Assembly: GCA_039930465.1 (NCBI GenBank) | Contig: JBDTTU010000001.1 | Span: forward strand, 62,001-126,000 | From: LMDS01 sp039930465 | Lineage (GTDB): Bacteria; Pseudomonadota; Gammaproteobacteria; Burkholderiales; Burkholderiaceae_C | Direction of reading: 5' to 3' | Length of the DNA stretch: 64,000 nt | Shown: piece by piece, positions 54,008-63,015 of the stretch | How positions within the stretch are numbered: the stretch's first letter is position 1 | Layout of the letters: every line of letters begins with the position of its first letter | Made by a program: the position numbers and the translations under genes | Notes under the pieces: model-generated | Seen by the model: the letters and a program-made list of their open reading frames with translations, nothing else | What the model was told of the DNA's origin: nothing | Databases searched by the model: none

Positions 54008-54922
54008 TCAGGTCAGCGGGTTCGGCCCGTGCACAGGAATGATCGCGCTGGCCACCGTGCCGCAATCATCCATCTCGTCGAAGGCCCGGTCGCCGGAAGG
54101 GTCGGCCACGCCGGTCGTTTGGAGTGTCGTGAACGGGTGCAGGTTCCGGTCCATCAGGTGCGAAGGCACGATGTGGCTCATCGACTTGAAGATGTTGTCG
54201 ACCCGGCCCGGGTGCAGCCGCTCCCATTCGTTCAACATCTTGCGTGTCTGCACCCGTTGCAGGTTTTCCTGCGAACCGCAGAGCGTGCACGGGATGATCG
54301 GAAACGCCTTGTGCGCGGCCCAGCGCACCAGGTCGGCCTCATTCACGTAGGCGAGCGGGCGGATCACGATGTTCCGGCCGTCGTCGCTGACCAGCTTGGC
54401 CGGCATGCCTTTCAAACGCGCGCCGAAGAACATGTTCATGAACAGCGTCTGCACCATGTCGTCGCGGTGGTGGCCGAGCGCGATCTTGGTCGCACCGAGT
54501 TCGCCGGCCACGCGGTAAAGAATGCCGCGCCGCAGCCGCGAACACAGGCTGCACATCGTCTTGCCTTCTTCGATCACGCGTTTGACGATGCTGTAAGTGT
54601 CCTGGTTCTCGATGTGAAACGGCACGCCCTGCTGCTTCAGGTACTCGGGCAGCACGTGTTCCGGAAAGCCGGGCTGTTTCTGGTCGAGGTTGACGGCGAC
54701 GATCTCGAAGTGGATCGGCGCGCGCTCGCGCAGCGAGATCAACAGGTCGAGCAGCGTGTAGCTGTCTTTGCCGCCCGAAACGCACACCATCACCTTGTCG
54801 CCGTCTTCGATCATGTTGAAGTCGACGATCGCCTGGCCGACCTGGCGGTGCAGGCGCTTGGAGAGCTTGGTCAGCTCGACCGAGAGTCTTTCTTTCGGGG
54901 CTGACTGCAACACAGCGCTCAT
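54008..54922 (-). CDS. ttcA: tRNA 2-thiocytidine biosynthesis protein TtcA
   Basis: The 304-residue enzyme thiolates cytidine 32 of certain tRNAs. It has the PP-loop S49GGKDS, CSLCSRLRRG and CTLCGSQ cysteine motifs for the 4Fe-4S cluster, and GHHRDDMVQTLFMN. The start at 54922 overlaps the folB stop (ATGA). Confidence 0.95.
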   Translation of the reverse strand: MSAVLQSAPKERLSVELTKLSKRLHRQVGQAIVDFNMIEDGDKVMVCVSGGKDSYTLLDLLISLRERAPIHFEIVAVNLDQKQPGFPEHVLPEYLKQQGVPFHIENQDTYSIVKRVIEEGKTMCSLCSRLRRGILYRVAGELGATKIALGHHRDDMVQTLFMNMFFGARLKGMPAKLVSDDGRNIVIRPLAYVNEADLVRWAAHKAFPIIPCTLCGSQENLQRVQTRKMLNEWERLHPGRVDNIFKSMSHIVPSHLMDRNLHPFTTLQTTGVADPSGDRAFDEMDDCGTVASAIIPVHGPNPLT

Positions 54923-55317
54923 GTTTTCTCCTTCATGCCGAAGACTTCGCAGCCTACCGATTCGCAGTCGGGGTAGACGTCGGGCTTTTCGGTCGAGACG
55001 CGTGCGGCGCGCACCTTGGGGTGCGTGAGCATCAGCGCGAGCACGTCGTCGCACAGCGTTTCCTGCAGGTGGATGTGGCCGCGCGAGATGCGTGCCGCGA
55101 TGCTGCGGCGCATGAAGTCGTAGTCGAGCACTTCATCGAGTTCGTCGGCCTTCGGGGTCGAGAGTGCCAGCGGAACGTACAGGTCGACGTTGATCAGCAC
55201 GCGCTGCTCGCCCGTCTTCTCGAACGCGTGCACGCCGATGTTGATCTGCACTTCGTAGTTGCGCAGGAACAAGCGCCGGCAATCCATCAGGCTGGGGTGG
55301 CTGAGCAGGCTGTGCAT
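54919..55317 (-). CDS. folB: Dihydroneopterin aldolase family protein
   Basis: The 132-residue protein has the tunnelling-fold pattern of FolB/FolX: LFLRNYEVQINIGVHAFEKTG, RVLINVDLYV, LDYDFMRRSI and HLQETLCDDVLALMLTHPKV with the catalytic-region Glu. FolB cleaves dihydroneopterin in folate synthesis. The start at 55317 lies 10 bases after the SDR gene; a start at the inner ATG before DCRRLF is also possible. Confidence 0.9.
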   Translation of the reverse strand: MHSLLSHPSLMDCRRLFLRNYEVQINIGVHAFEKTGEQRVLINVDLYVPLALSTPKADELDEVLDYDFMRRSIAARISRGHIHLQETLCDDVLALMLTHPKVRAARVSTEKPDVYPDCESVGCEVFGMKEKT

Positions 55318-55327
55318 GAAGTGGGTC

Positions 55328-56122
55328 TCAGGAATTCTTGGCAAGGTAGAGCACGTCGCGCGGCTGGGCGGTGAGGTGCTGGCCGCCGTCGACCAGCAGC
55401 GTGGTGCCGGTGATCGCGGGCGATTCGATCAGGAAACGCACCGCTCGTGCGATGTCCTCCGGGGTGGACGAGCGTTTGAGCGGCGTCATCTGGTGGGCAG
55501 CAGCGAATTCGGCGTCGCTCATCGGCCCCGACACCAGCGTGACCCCCGGCGCCACGCCGCACACACGCACCCGCGGCGCGAGCGCCTGCGCCAGCATCAC
55601 CGTGGCGGCTTGCAGCGCGGCTTTCGAGAGCGTGTACGAGAAGTAGTCGGGGTTCGGGTTCCAGAGTTTCTGGTCGATGAGGTTGACGACGCAGCCCCTG
55701 CCGTCACCCTGCGCGTGGCCGCTCAGGTGGATGTGCAGCGCCTGCGCCAGCAAGACCGCCGGCGCGGTGTTGGCGCGCCAGTGTTTATCCATCGCCGCGA
55801 CTGAAAAGGTCGCCGGGTTGTCGTACTCGAAGGTCGATGCATTGTTGACCACTGCGTCGATGCGCTTGAAGTGCCCGGCGACAGCTGGCACCAGCGCGCG
55901 GCACGCAGCCTCGTCAGACAGATCGGCCTGAAACTCGAACGCCGCCGCGCCCAGAGATTGCAGCTCGGCGACGGTGGCGAGTGCCTCTGCCTTCGATCCG
56001 CGGTAGTGCACCGCCACGTCAAACCCATGCGCAGCGAGGTCGAGCGCAATGGCGCGGCCCAGGCGTTTGGCGCCGCCGGTGACGAGTGCGACAGGCCGCG
56101 GGGCGGCGGGGCTGGAAGACAT
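55328..56122 (-). CDS. Pteridine-reductase-like short-chain dehydrogenase (FolM/PTR1 type)
   Basis: The 264-residue SDR has T15GGAKRLG, which fits the TGx3RxG motif that separates pteridine reductases from ordinary TGxxxGxG SDRs, together with NNAS, a YxxxK site in SYTLSKAAL and a C-terminal LLVDGGQHL. It likely reduces dihydropterins or dihydrofolate with NADPH; the neighbouring folB supports a pterin role. The start at 56122 gives MSSSPAAPRPVALVTGG. Confidence 0.87.
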   Translation of the reverse strand: MSSSPAAPRPVALVTGGAKRLGRAIALDLAAHGFDVAVHYRGSKAEALATVAELQSLGAAAFEFQADLSDEAACRALVPAVAGHFKRIDAVVNNASTFEYDNPATFSVAAMDKHWRANTAPAVLLAQALHIHLSGHAQGDGRGCVVNLIDQKLWNPNPDYFSYTLSKAALQAATVMLAQALAPRVRVCGVAPGVTLVSGPMSDAEFAAAHQMTPLKRSSTPEDIARAVRFLIESPAITGTTLLVDGGQHLTAQPRDVLYLAKNS

Positions 56123-56128
56123 GGTTTC

Positions 56129-56134
56129 TACAAT
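56129..56134 (+). promoter_or_regulatory. -10-like TACAAT directly before the methyltransferase start
   Basis: The box lies in the 18-base space between divergent start codons and ends 6 bases before the ATG at 56141, so transcription would start at or next to that ATG. The -35 region would fall inside the SDR gene and shows no match. Confidence 0.3.
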
Positions 56135-56140
56135 GGAGCA

Positions 56141-57244
56141 ATGCAGCAGGCACCCAGTGTATCGACGCGCCTCATGGGCCTCGTCAGCAAGGCCATCGAT
56201 CGGGACGGCGGCTGGCTGCCGTTCGACCGTTTCATGGCGTTGGCCTTGTACGCACCAGGGCTGGGTTATTACGCGGGCAAGCGGCGGGTGTTCGGCACGC
56301 TGCCCTCGTCGGGCAGCGACTTCGTGACCGCACCCGAACTTTCGCCGCTGTTCGGCCAGGCATTCGCGCGCCAGGTCGCGCAGGCACTCGAGGCGAGCGG
56401 CAGTGATGAAATCTGGGAGTTCGGCGCCGGCACGGGCGCGCTGGCCGCGCAACTTCTGGGCGCGCTGGGTGACAGGGTTCATCGCTACAACATCGTCGAT
56501 GTATCGGGCAGCTTGCGCGAGCGCCAGCAAGCGCGACTCGCGCCATTCGCCGCCAAGCTGCATTGGGCCGATGTGTTGCCCGAGACGATGCAAGGCGTGA
56601 TCGTCGGCAACGAAGTGCTCGACGCGATGCCGGTGCAACTGTTGCACTTCGATGGCACGCGCTGGTTCGAGCGCGGCGTGATCCTGGCCGACGACGCTCT
56701 GGCGTGGAACGACCGAGCCACCGCGCTGCGCCCGCCCTTCGAGGGCCCGTTCGCGCCCGGCACCGTCACCGAGATCCACCTGCAAGCCGAAGCTTTCATC
56801 ACCACGCTGGCAGAGCGCCTGAGTCGCGGCGCCGCCTTTTTCATCGACTACGGGTTCCCCGATGCCGAGTACTACCACCCGCAGCGCACCGGGGGCACGC
56901 TGATGTGCCACCGCGCGCACCGCGCGGACGCCGACCCGCTGGTCGAGGTGGGCGAGAAGGACATCACCGCGCACGTCAACTTCAGCGGCATCGCGCTCGC
57001 GGCGCAGAACGCGGGGCTCGACGTGCTCGGCTACACCACCCAGGCGCACTTCCTGATGAACTGTGGCGTGCTCGAACTGTTACAGGGCGCCGACATCAAG
57101 ACGATTGCCAACACGCAGAAGTTGCTGACCGAACACGAAATGGGCGAACTGTTCAAGGTGATCGGCTTCTCAAAAGGTTGCGATGCGACGCTGACCGATG
57201 CGCCCATGGGCTTTGCACGCGGTGACCGGACGCACACGCTGTGA
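56141..57244 (+). CDS. MidA/NDUFAF7-like SAM-dependent methyltransferase (COG1565)
   Basis: The 367-residue protein shows the family pattern: FDRFMALALYAPGLGYYAG, GSDFVTAPELSPLFGQAFA, the SAM-binding EFGAGTGALAAQLL, GNEVLDAMPV and AFFIDYGFPDAEYYHPQR. Mitochondrial NDUFAF7 methylates an arginine of a complex I subunit; the bacterial target is not known from sequence. It is coupled to the DUF2905 gene by a GTGA overlap. Confidence 0.9.
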   Translation: MQQAPSVSTRLMGLVSKAIDRDGGWLPFDRFMALALYAPGLGYYAGKRRVFGTLPSSGSDFVTAPELSPLFGQAFARQVAQALEASGSDEIWEFGAGTGALAAQLLGALGDRVHRYNIVDVSGSLRERQQARLAPFAAKLHWADVLPETMQGVIVGNEVLDAMPVQLLHFDGTRWFERGVILADDALAWNDRATALRPPFEGPFAPGTVTEIHLQAEAFITTLAERLSRGAAFFIDYGFPDAEYYHPQRTGGTLMCHRAHRADADPLVEVGEKDITAHVNFSGIALAAQNAGLDVLGYTTQAHFLMNCGVLELLQGADIKTIANTQKLLTEHEMGELFKVIGFSKGCDATLTDAPMGFARGDRTHTL

Positions 57245-57435
57245 TCCGCTGGCTGCTGGTCGTTTTCATCGCCTTGCTGATCTTCAGCGGCCTGCGGCCC
57301 TGGCTCGAAAAGTTCGGGCTGGGCAAACTGCCGGGCGACTTCCGCTTTCGTCTGTTTGGCCGCGAGTGGTTCATCCCGCTGACGAGCAGCGTCGCGCTGA
57401 GCTTCTTGGCGATGCTGATCGCGAAGCTGCTGTAG
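57241..57435 (+). CDS. DUF2905 small membrane protein
   Basis: The 64-residue protein has two membrane helices flanking GKLPGDFRF and FGREWFIPLTSS, diagnostic of DUF2905. It starts with GTG inside the methyltransferase stop codon. The function is unknown. Confidence 0.9.
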   Translation: MIRWLLVVFIALLIFSGLRPWLEKFGLGKLPGDFRFRLFGREWFIPLTSSVALSFLAMLIAKLL

Positions 57436-57505
57436 CGCCCAAAGCGCGACATCACCGGCGCCGCTACGATTGATGATCCGATCTTCTTTTCCAGGAACCC
57501 ATTCG

Positions 57506-59863
57506 ATGAGCACGACGACGAGCGAAGCGGCCCGCTTCGGCAGCGGCCAGGCGGTCAAACGTGTAGAAGACGCGAGCCTGCTCGCCGGGCTGGGCCAGTT
57601 CACCGACAACGTGCCGGTGGCAGGCACGAACAGCCACATCGCGTTCCTGCGATCGCCCTATGCGCACGCCCGCCTGAAGTCGATCGACATCTCGGCCGCA
57701 CTCGCGATGCCCGGCGTGCTCGCGGTCTACACCGGCGAACAACTGGCGCTGAACGGCGTGAAGCCGATGGCCAAGCCTGACGGATTCAAACGAGCCGACG
57801 GCGCGCCCGCTAGCAGCGCACCGCGCCGCGCGCTGGCGCACCAGACGGTTCGTTTTGTCGGCGAGGCCGTCGCCGCGGTCGTGGCACAAACCCGTGAAGC
57901 GGCACGCGACGCGGCCGAGGCGGTGATGGTCGACTATGACGAACTGCCGGCCGTCGTCGACGCGGTGCGCGCCACGGCGCCCGGCGCGCCGGTGTTGTGC
58001 GATGAAGCCCCCGACAACATCGCTGCCGAAATGCGCCACGGTGATGCGAAGGCCACGGCGCTGGCTTTCGAACAGGCCGCGCACACGGTCTCGCTCGACC
58101 TGTGCAACCAGCGCCTGGCGCCCAGCCCGATGGAGCCGCGCAGCATCGTCGCCGCGTTCGACACGAAAACGCAGCGCCTCACCGTGCGCATCAGCAGCCA
58201 GATGCCGACCGGCGTGCGCGCGGGGCTGTGCGAAACAATCCCCGGCCTCACGGCCGACAACGTGCGCGTCGTCGTGGGCGACGTGGGCGGTGGCTTCGGC
58301 ATGAAGACCGGCATCCACCCCGAAGACATCGTGGTGGCCTATGCGGCGCGCGAGTTGCAGATCGCGGTGCGCTGGCAGGCCGACCGTGTCGAAGACTTTC
58401 TCTCGGCAGTGCACGGCCGAGACGTGGTCAGCCGCGCCGAACTCGCGCTCGACGCGAACGGCCGCGTGCTCGCGATGCGCGTGCGCTCGCTCGCCAACGT
58501 GGGCGCGTATGCGACAGGCACCGGTATCGCGATCCAGGTGCTGATCGGCCCATGGGTCTCGACCAGCATCTACGACATCCAGACCGTCGACCTGCACTAC
58601 TTCGCGGTGATGACCAACACCGCGACCACCGGCGCTTACCGCGGCGCGGGCCGGCCCGAGGCGATCTATATCACCGAGCGTTTGTTCGACGCAGCGGCCC
58701 GCAAGCTCAAGATGGACCCGGCCGAACTGCGCCGCATCAACATGGTCCGGCCCGAGCAGATGCCCTACAAGAACGCCATGGCGCAGGTCTACGACAGCGG
58801 CCGATTCGAGCAGGTGCTCGATCAGGGCCTGGCCCTGGCCGACTGGCACGGATTCGACGCACGCCGCGCCGCGACCGAAAAGAACGGCAAGCTGCGCGGC
58901 CGCGGCATCGCGACGTTTCTGGAATGGACTGGTGGCAACGTGCTCGAAGAGCGCGCCAGCGTCAACATCACGGCCGACGGCTTCATCGAGATCGGTTCGG
59001 CCACGCAGGCCATGGGGCAGGGCATCGCCACCAGCTACATCCAGCTCGTGGTCGACACCTTCGGGGTGTCGCCGCAGCAGGTGCGCATCCTGCAGGGCGA
59101 CACCGACCGTGCCAACGGTTTCGGCAGCGCCGGCTCGCGCTCGTTGTTCACCGGCGGCTCGGCCGTGCGCGTGGCTTCCGAGCGCACGATCGACCACAGC
59201 AAGCAGCTCGCGAGCGAAGCGCTCGAAGTGGCGACTGTCGACGTGGAATACAACGCCGGCCGCTTCACCGTGGTCGGCACCGACGTGGGCATCGGCCTGT
59301 TCGAGCTGGCCGCCAAGCAGGCCGAGCAGCGCATCTTCATCGACGCGACCGCGGTGGTCGGCGGGCCGACCTGGCCGAACGGCTGCCACGTCTGCGAGGT
59401 CGAGATCGACCCCGACACCGGCCATGTCGACGTGGTGAGCTACGCGTCGGTGAACGACATCGGCCGCGTCGTGAACCCGACCATCGCTTCCGGCCAGATC
59501 GAAGGCGGCGTGGTGCAGGGTCTGGGCCAGGCGCTGTGCGAGCGGGTGGTCTACGACAGCGAGAGCGGCCAGATGCTGACCGCCAGTTTTCAGGACTACG
59601 CGATGCCCCGCGCTGACTTGTGCAGCCGGTTTTTCGAGACCCGCTTCGACACCACGATCCCGTGCCTGACCAACCAGCTCGGCGTCAAGGGCGTGGGTGA
59701 GCTGGGCACGATCGGCGCCACACCGGCGGCGATGAATGCGGTGATCGACGCGCTCGACCACGTCGGCGCCGGCCGCGCCGCCGAGCGCTTGCAGATGCCG
59801 CTGACAGCGCCGAAAGTATGGGCGGCGCTGGCGGGCGAGTTCGAAGCTTCGCCGCTGGCCTGA
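57506..59863 (+). CDS. Molybdenum hydroxylase large subunit (xanthine dehydrogenase / CoxL family)
   Basis: The 785-residue protein belongs to the molybdopterin-binding subunits of the xanthine oxidase family. It has the N-terminal domain with LRSPYAHARL, VGGGFGMKTGIHPED, the active-site-region motif AYRGAGRPEAIY of form II CoxL-like proteins (true CO dehydrogenase has a different loop with a Cys), and the catalytic Glu in GVGELGTIG. The FAD and 2Fe-2S subunits that normally accompany it are not adjacent. The substrate cannot be told from sequence; aldehydes or N-heterocycles are likely. The start at 57506 gives a cytosolic N-terminus without a Tat signal. Confidence 0.9.
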   Translation: MSTTTSEAARFGSGQAVKRVEDASLLAGLGQFTDNVPVAGTNSHIAFLRSPYAHARLKSIDISAALAMPGVLAVYTGEQLALNGVKPMAKPDGFKRADGAPASSAPRRALAHQTVRFVGEAVAAVVAQTREAARDAAEAVMVDYDELPAVVDAVRATAPGAPVLCDEAPDNIAAEMRHGDAKATALAFEQAAHTVSLDLCNQRLAPSPMEPRSIVAAFDTKTQRLTVRISSQMPTGVRAGLCETIPGLTADNVRVVVGDVGGGFGMKTGIHPEDIVVAYAARELQIAVRWQADRVEDFLSAVHGRDVVSRAELALDANGRVLAMRVRSLANVGAYATGTGIAIQVLIGPWVSTSIYDIQTVDLHYFAVMTNTATTGAYRGAGRPEAIYITERLFDAAARKLKMDPAELRRINMVRPEQMPYKNAMAQVYDSGRFEQVLDQGLALADWHGFDARRAATEKNGKLRGRGIATFLEWTGGNVLEERASVNITADGFIEIGSATQAMGQGIATSYIQLVVDTFGVSPQQVRILQGDTDRANGFGSAGSRSLFTGGSAVRVASERTIDHSKQLASEALEVATVDVEYNAGRFTVVGTDVGIGLFELAAKQAEQRIFIDATAVVGGPTWPNGCHVCEVEIDPDTGHVDVVSYASVNDIGRVVNPTIASGQIEGGVVQGLGQALCERVVYDSESGQMLTASFQDYAMPRADLCSRFFETRFDTTIPCLTNQLGVKGVGELGTIGATPAAMNAVIDALDHVGAGRAAERLQMPLTAPKVWAALAGEFEASPLA

Positions 59864-59897
59864 GGCGGCTGTTCGTATTGTTTTCGGAGACAACATC

Positions 59898-61622
59898 ATG
59901 ATGAAATTCAACCTGCCGGCGCTCACCTTCATCGCCTCGGCCGTCTGCTTCTGCGGCGCCTCGCTGGCTGCCTCGCAAGCTCCCGTGGCAGCAGAAAACG
60001 GCATGGTCGTGAGCGCGCAGCACCTCGCCACCCGGGTCGGTGTCGATGTGTTGAAAGACGGCGGCAACGCTGTAGACGCTGCGGTGGCCGTGGGCTACAC
60101 GCTCGCCGTCGTCTACCCGGCCGCGGGCAACCTCGGCGGTGGTGGTTTCATGACGATCCAGCTCGCCGACGGCCGCAAGACCTTTCTCGACTTCCGCGAG
60201 AAAGCGCCGCTCGCCGCCACCGCGAACATGTACCTCGACAAGGACGGCAACGTCGTCAAGGGCGCGAGCACGAAAGGCCACCTCGCGGTGGGCGTGCCCG
60301 GCACGGTCTCGGGCATGGAGATGGCGTTGGCGAAATACGGCACGATGAAACGCGCCGCATTGATCGCACCTTCGATCAAGTACGCACAAGACGGCTTTGT
60401 TCTTGAACAAGGCGACGTCGACATGCTCCTCACCGCGACCGAAGATTTCAGGAAAGACGCCGCCACCGGTGCGATCTTCCTGAACAACGGCGCGGCCTTC
60501 GCGCCTGGCCAGAAACTGGTGCAAAAAGACCTGGCCGCCACGCTCAAGCTCATCAGCGACAAGGGCGAAGAGGGCTTCTACAAAGGCCCGGTCGGCGCCG
60601 CCATCGTGGCCAGCAGCCTGGCCGGCAAGGGCATCATCACGCAAGCCGACCTCGACCAGTACAAGACGCGCGAGATGGCGCCGGTGGAATGCAACTACCG
60701 CGGCTACGGCGTGGTCTCGGCGCCGCCGCCGAGCTCGGGCGGCGTGGTGATCTGCGAGATTCTGAACATTCTCGAAGGCTACCCGCTGAAGGAGCTGGGC
60801 TTCCGCTCGGCCCAGTCGGTGCACTACCAAATCGAGGCCATGCGCCACTCTTACGTGGACCGCAACAGTTATCTCGGTGACCCCGACTTCGTGAAGAATC
60901 CGCTCGACCGGCTGCTCTCGAAAGACTACGCCGCGAAGATCCGCGCGGTGATCGACCCGGCCAAAGCCGGGGTCTCGAAAGACATCAAGCCCGGCGTGGC
61001 GCCGCACGAAGGTAGCAACACCACGCACTACTCGATCGTCGACAAATGGGGCAATGCGGTCTCGGTGACCTACACGCTCAACGACTGGTTCGGCGCCAAG
61101 GTCACGGCCGCGAGCACCGGCGTGATCCTGAACAACGAGATGGACGACTTCACCGCGAAGATCGGCGTGCCCAACCTGTACGGCCTGGTGCAGGGCGAGG
61201 CCAATGCCATCGCCCCGGGCAAGCGCCCCCTGAGCTCGATGAGCCCGACCATCGTTACCAAAGACGGCAAGCCGGTGATGGTGGTCGGCACGCCGGGCGG
61301 CAGCCGCATCATCACGGCGGTGCTGCACACGATCATCAACGTGATCGACTACGGCATGAACGCGCAGGAAGCGGTCGACGCGCCGAAGTTCCACCAGCAG
61401 TGGCTGCCCGAGGCGACCAACGTCGACAACTTCGCGCTCAGCCCCGACACGCGCAAGATCCTCGAAGGCTGGGGCCAGAAGTTCGGCAACCCGCAGCCGG
61501 TGAACCACCTCGCGGTGATCCTCGTCGGCGCGCCGTCGCTCGGTGGCAAGCCGGTCGGCAAGAACCGCTACTACGGCGCGAACGATCCGCGGCGCAACAC
61601 CGGGTTGGCGCTCGGCTATTGA
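59898..61622 (+). CDS. ggt: Gamma-glutamyltransferase
   Basis: The 574-residue periplasmic enzyme has a signal peptide (cleavage near SLA-A) and is self-processed at the nucleophile Thr375 in EGSNTTHYSIVDKWGNAVSV. Other motifs are DGGNAVDAAVAVGY, LNNEMDDF, PLSSMSPTIV and GTPGGSRII. It hydrolyses glutathione and transfers gamma-glutamyl groups. It follows the molybdenum hydroxylase by 34 bases and may share its transcript. It converges on the MFS gene with 3 bases between stops. Confidence 0.94.
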   Translation: MMKFNLPALTFIASAVCFCGASLAASQAPVAAENGMVVSAQHLATRVGVDVLKDGGNAVDAAVAVGYTLAVVYPAAGNLGGGGFMTIQLADGRKTFLDFREKAPLAATANMYLDKDGNVVKGASTKGHLAVGVPGTVSGMEMALAKYGTMKRAALIAPSIKYAQDGFVLEQGDVDMLLTATEDFRKDAATGAIFLNNGAAFAPGQKLVQKDLAATLKLISDKGEEGFYKGPVGAAIVASSLAGKGIITQADLDQYKTREMAPVECNYRGYGVVSAPPPSSGGVVICEILNILEGYPLKELGFRSAQSVHYQIEAMRHSYVDRNSYLGDPDFVKNPLDRLLSKDYAAKIRAVIDPAKAGVSKDIKPGVAPHEGSNTTHYSIVDKWGNAVSVTYTLNDWFGAKVTAASTGVILNNEMDDFTAKIGVPNLYGLVQGEANAIAPGKRPLSSMSPTIVTKDGKPVMVVGTPGGSRIITAVLHTIINVIDYGMNAQEAVDAPKFHQQWLPEATNVDNFALSPDTRKILEGWGQKFGNPQPVNHLAVILVGAPSLGGKPVGKNRYYGANDPRRNTGLALGY

Positions 61623-61625
61623 GGT

Positions 61626-62957
61626 TCACGGCGCCAAGGCCGGCCCGTCGGTCACCTGGCGCATTCCCGGGCCGGCGAGCGCCAGCAAGACCAAGGCCAC
61701 CAGCGCAGCACCCGCAGCCATGAACAGCGTGGGCAACGACACGCTGCGCAAGACCCAGCCGGTGACGGCCGAAGAGATCGGCGCCAGCCCCATGTAGATG
61801 AACATGAACACGCTCATCGCCCGGCCGAGCAAGGCGGGGGCCACACGGCGCTGGATCCAGGTGAACACCGTCACCTGCATGTAGCCCCCCAGCACGCCGA
61901 TGCTGCCCAGCAGCGCCACGCCCTGCCACAGCGCCGTGATGTGGCCCATCGGCATGAAGAGCAGGCCCACCAGCGCATCGACGAGCAGGATCGTCAGGCC
62001 CAGGTTCACGGCCCGCAGATGTGGCCGTGCGCCCGAGACCACCATGCCGGCCAGCGTGCCTGCACCGTAAGCTGCGAGCAGAGCACCGAAGGCGGCCGCG
62101 CCCAGCTCGGGCCGCTCGCTCGCCAACACCGGCAACGCGATCTGCACCGGCCCGGTGATCAGCAGCGCCACCGCCGACCAATACAGCAGGCAACTGCGCA
62201 GAGCGCGGTCACGCCAGAATGTGCGCAGGCCCTCGGCCACCGCGGCCAGTATCGGTGCGTGTGTGCGGGCCGGCGGTGGTGTGCAGCGCACCTGCGCCAG
62301 GGTCAGTGCGGAGAACACGAAGCTGAGCGCGTCCAGGCCGAATGCCAGGCCCAGGCCGTGCGCATCGTGCAGGCTGCCGATGCCGCCGGCCCGGCCGTCA
62401 CCGAACAGCGCGATCACCAGCCCCGCGAGCAGCGGCCCGATGAAGAAACTCAGCTGACGCATGCCCATCATCAAGCCGTTGGCTGCCGGCAACTGCTGCG
62501 GCGCCACCACTTGCGGCAGCATCGACGTGGCGGCCGGAATGCTGAACGCGGTGGACAACCCGATGCCCAGCGCGAGCCCGTACACGAGCGGGAGCGTGAG
62601 GCGGTCGAACAGCACCAGCAGCGCCAGTGTGCCGAGCAGCACCGTGTTGACGTGTTTGCTCAGCATCAGCACCCGCTGCGGCGAATGGCGATCGACGACC
62701 GCGCCGCCGAGCAGGATGAACAGCGCACGCGGAATGCCGAGCAGCGCCAGCACGGTGCCGAGCACCAGCGTGTCGCCGGTCATGCGCAGCACCAGCCAGG
62801 GCAGCGCAACGAGCGTGAACTGGTCGCCCAGCAGCGACACCATCGAGCCGCCCATCAGCCATGCGATGTTGCGGTCGCGCAGCAGGGAGTTGCGAGGGTT
62901 CGATGCGGCGGGTGATGCGGCGGGTGATGGGGCGACGGAAGGGGCAGAAGAGGACAT
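61626..62957 (-). CDS. MFS transporter, probable drug efflux
   Basis: The 443-residue protein has about 12 membrane helices and the MFS loop motif at DRHSPQRVLM between helices 2 and 3, resembling the MFS_3/enterobactin- and macrolide-exporter-like group. The N-terminus is a Ser/Ala/Pro-rich tail with a short repeat (PAASPAAS). The start at 62957 has GGGAG upstream. It lies 58 bases after the MerR-type regulator on the same strand, so the regulator probably controls it. Confidence 0.88.
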   Translation of the reverse strand: MSSSAPSVAPSPAASPAASNPRNSLLRDRNIAWLMGGSMVSLLGDQFTLVALPWLVLRMTGDTLVLGTVLALLGIPRALFILLGGAVVDRHSPQRVLMLSKHVNTVLLGTLALLVLFDRLTLPLVYGLALGIGLSTAFSIPAATSMLPQVVAPQQLPAANGLMMGMRQLSFFIGPLLAGLVIALFGDGRAGGIGSLHDAHGLGLAFGLDALSFVFSALTLAQVRCTPPPARTHAPILAAVAEGLRTFWRDRALRSCLLYWSAVALLITGPVQIALPVLASERPELGAAAFGALLAAYGAGTLAGMVVSGARPHLRAVNLGLTILLVDALVGLLFMPMGHITALWQGVALLGSIGVLGGYMQVTVFTWIQRRVAPALLGRAMSVFMFIYMGLAPISSAVTGWVLRSVSLPTLFMAAGAALVALVLLALAGPGMRQVTDGPALAP

Positions 62958-63015
62958 GAGTGAGCTCCCTTGTGTGACGATGCACCGCACTCTCGGGCCT
63001 CACGCAACGTGAGGG

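Noticed and set aside
57464..60067. Open frame of over 860 codons on the minus strand opposite the molybdenum hydroxylase
   Set aside because: Antisense composition artefact with no recognisable motif.
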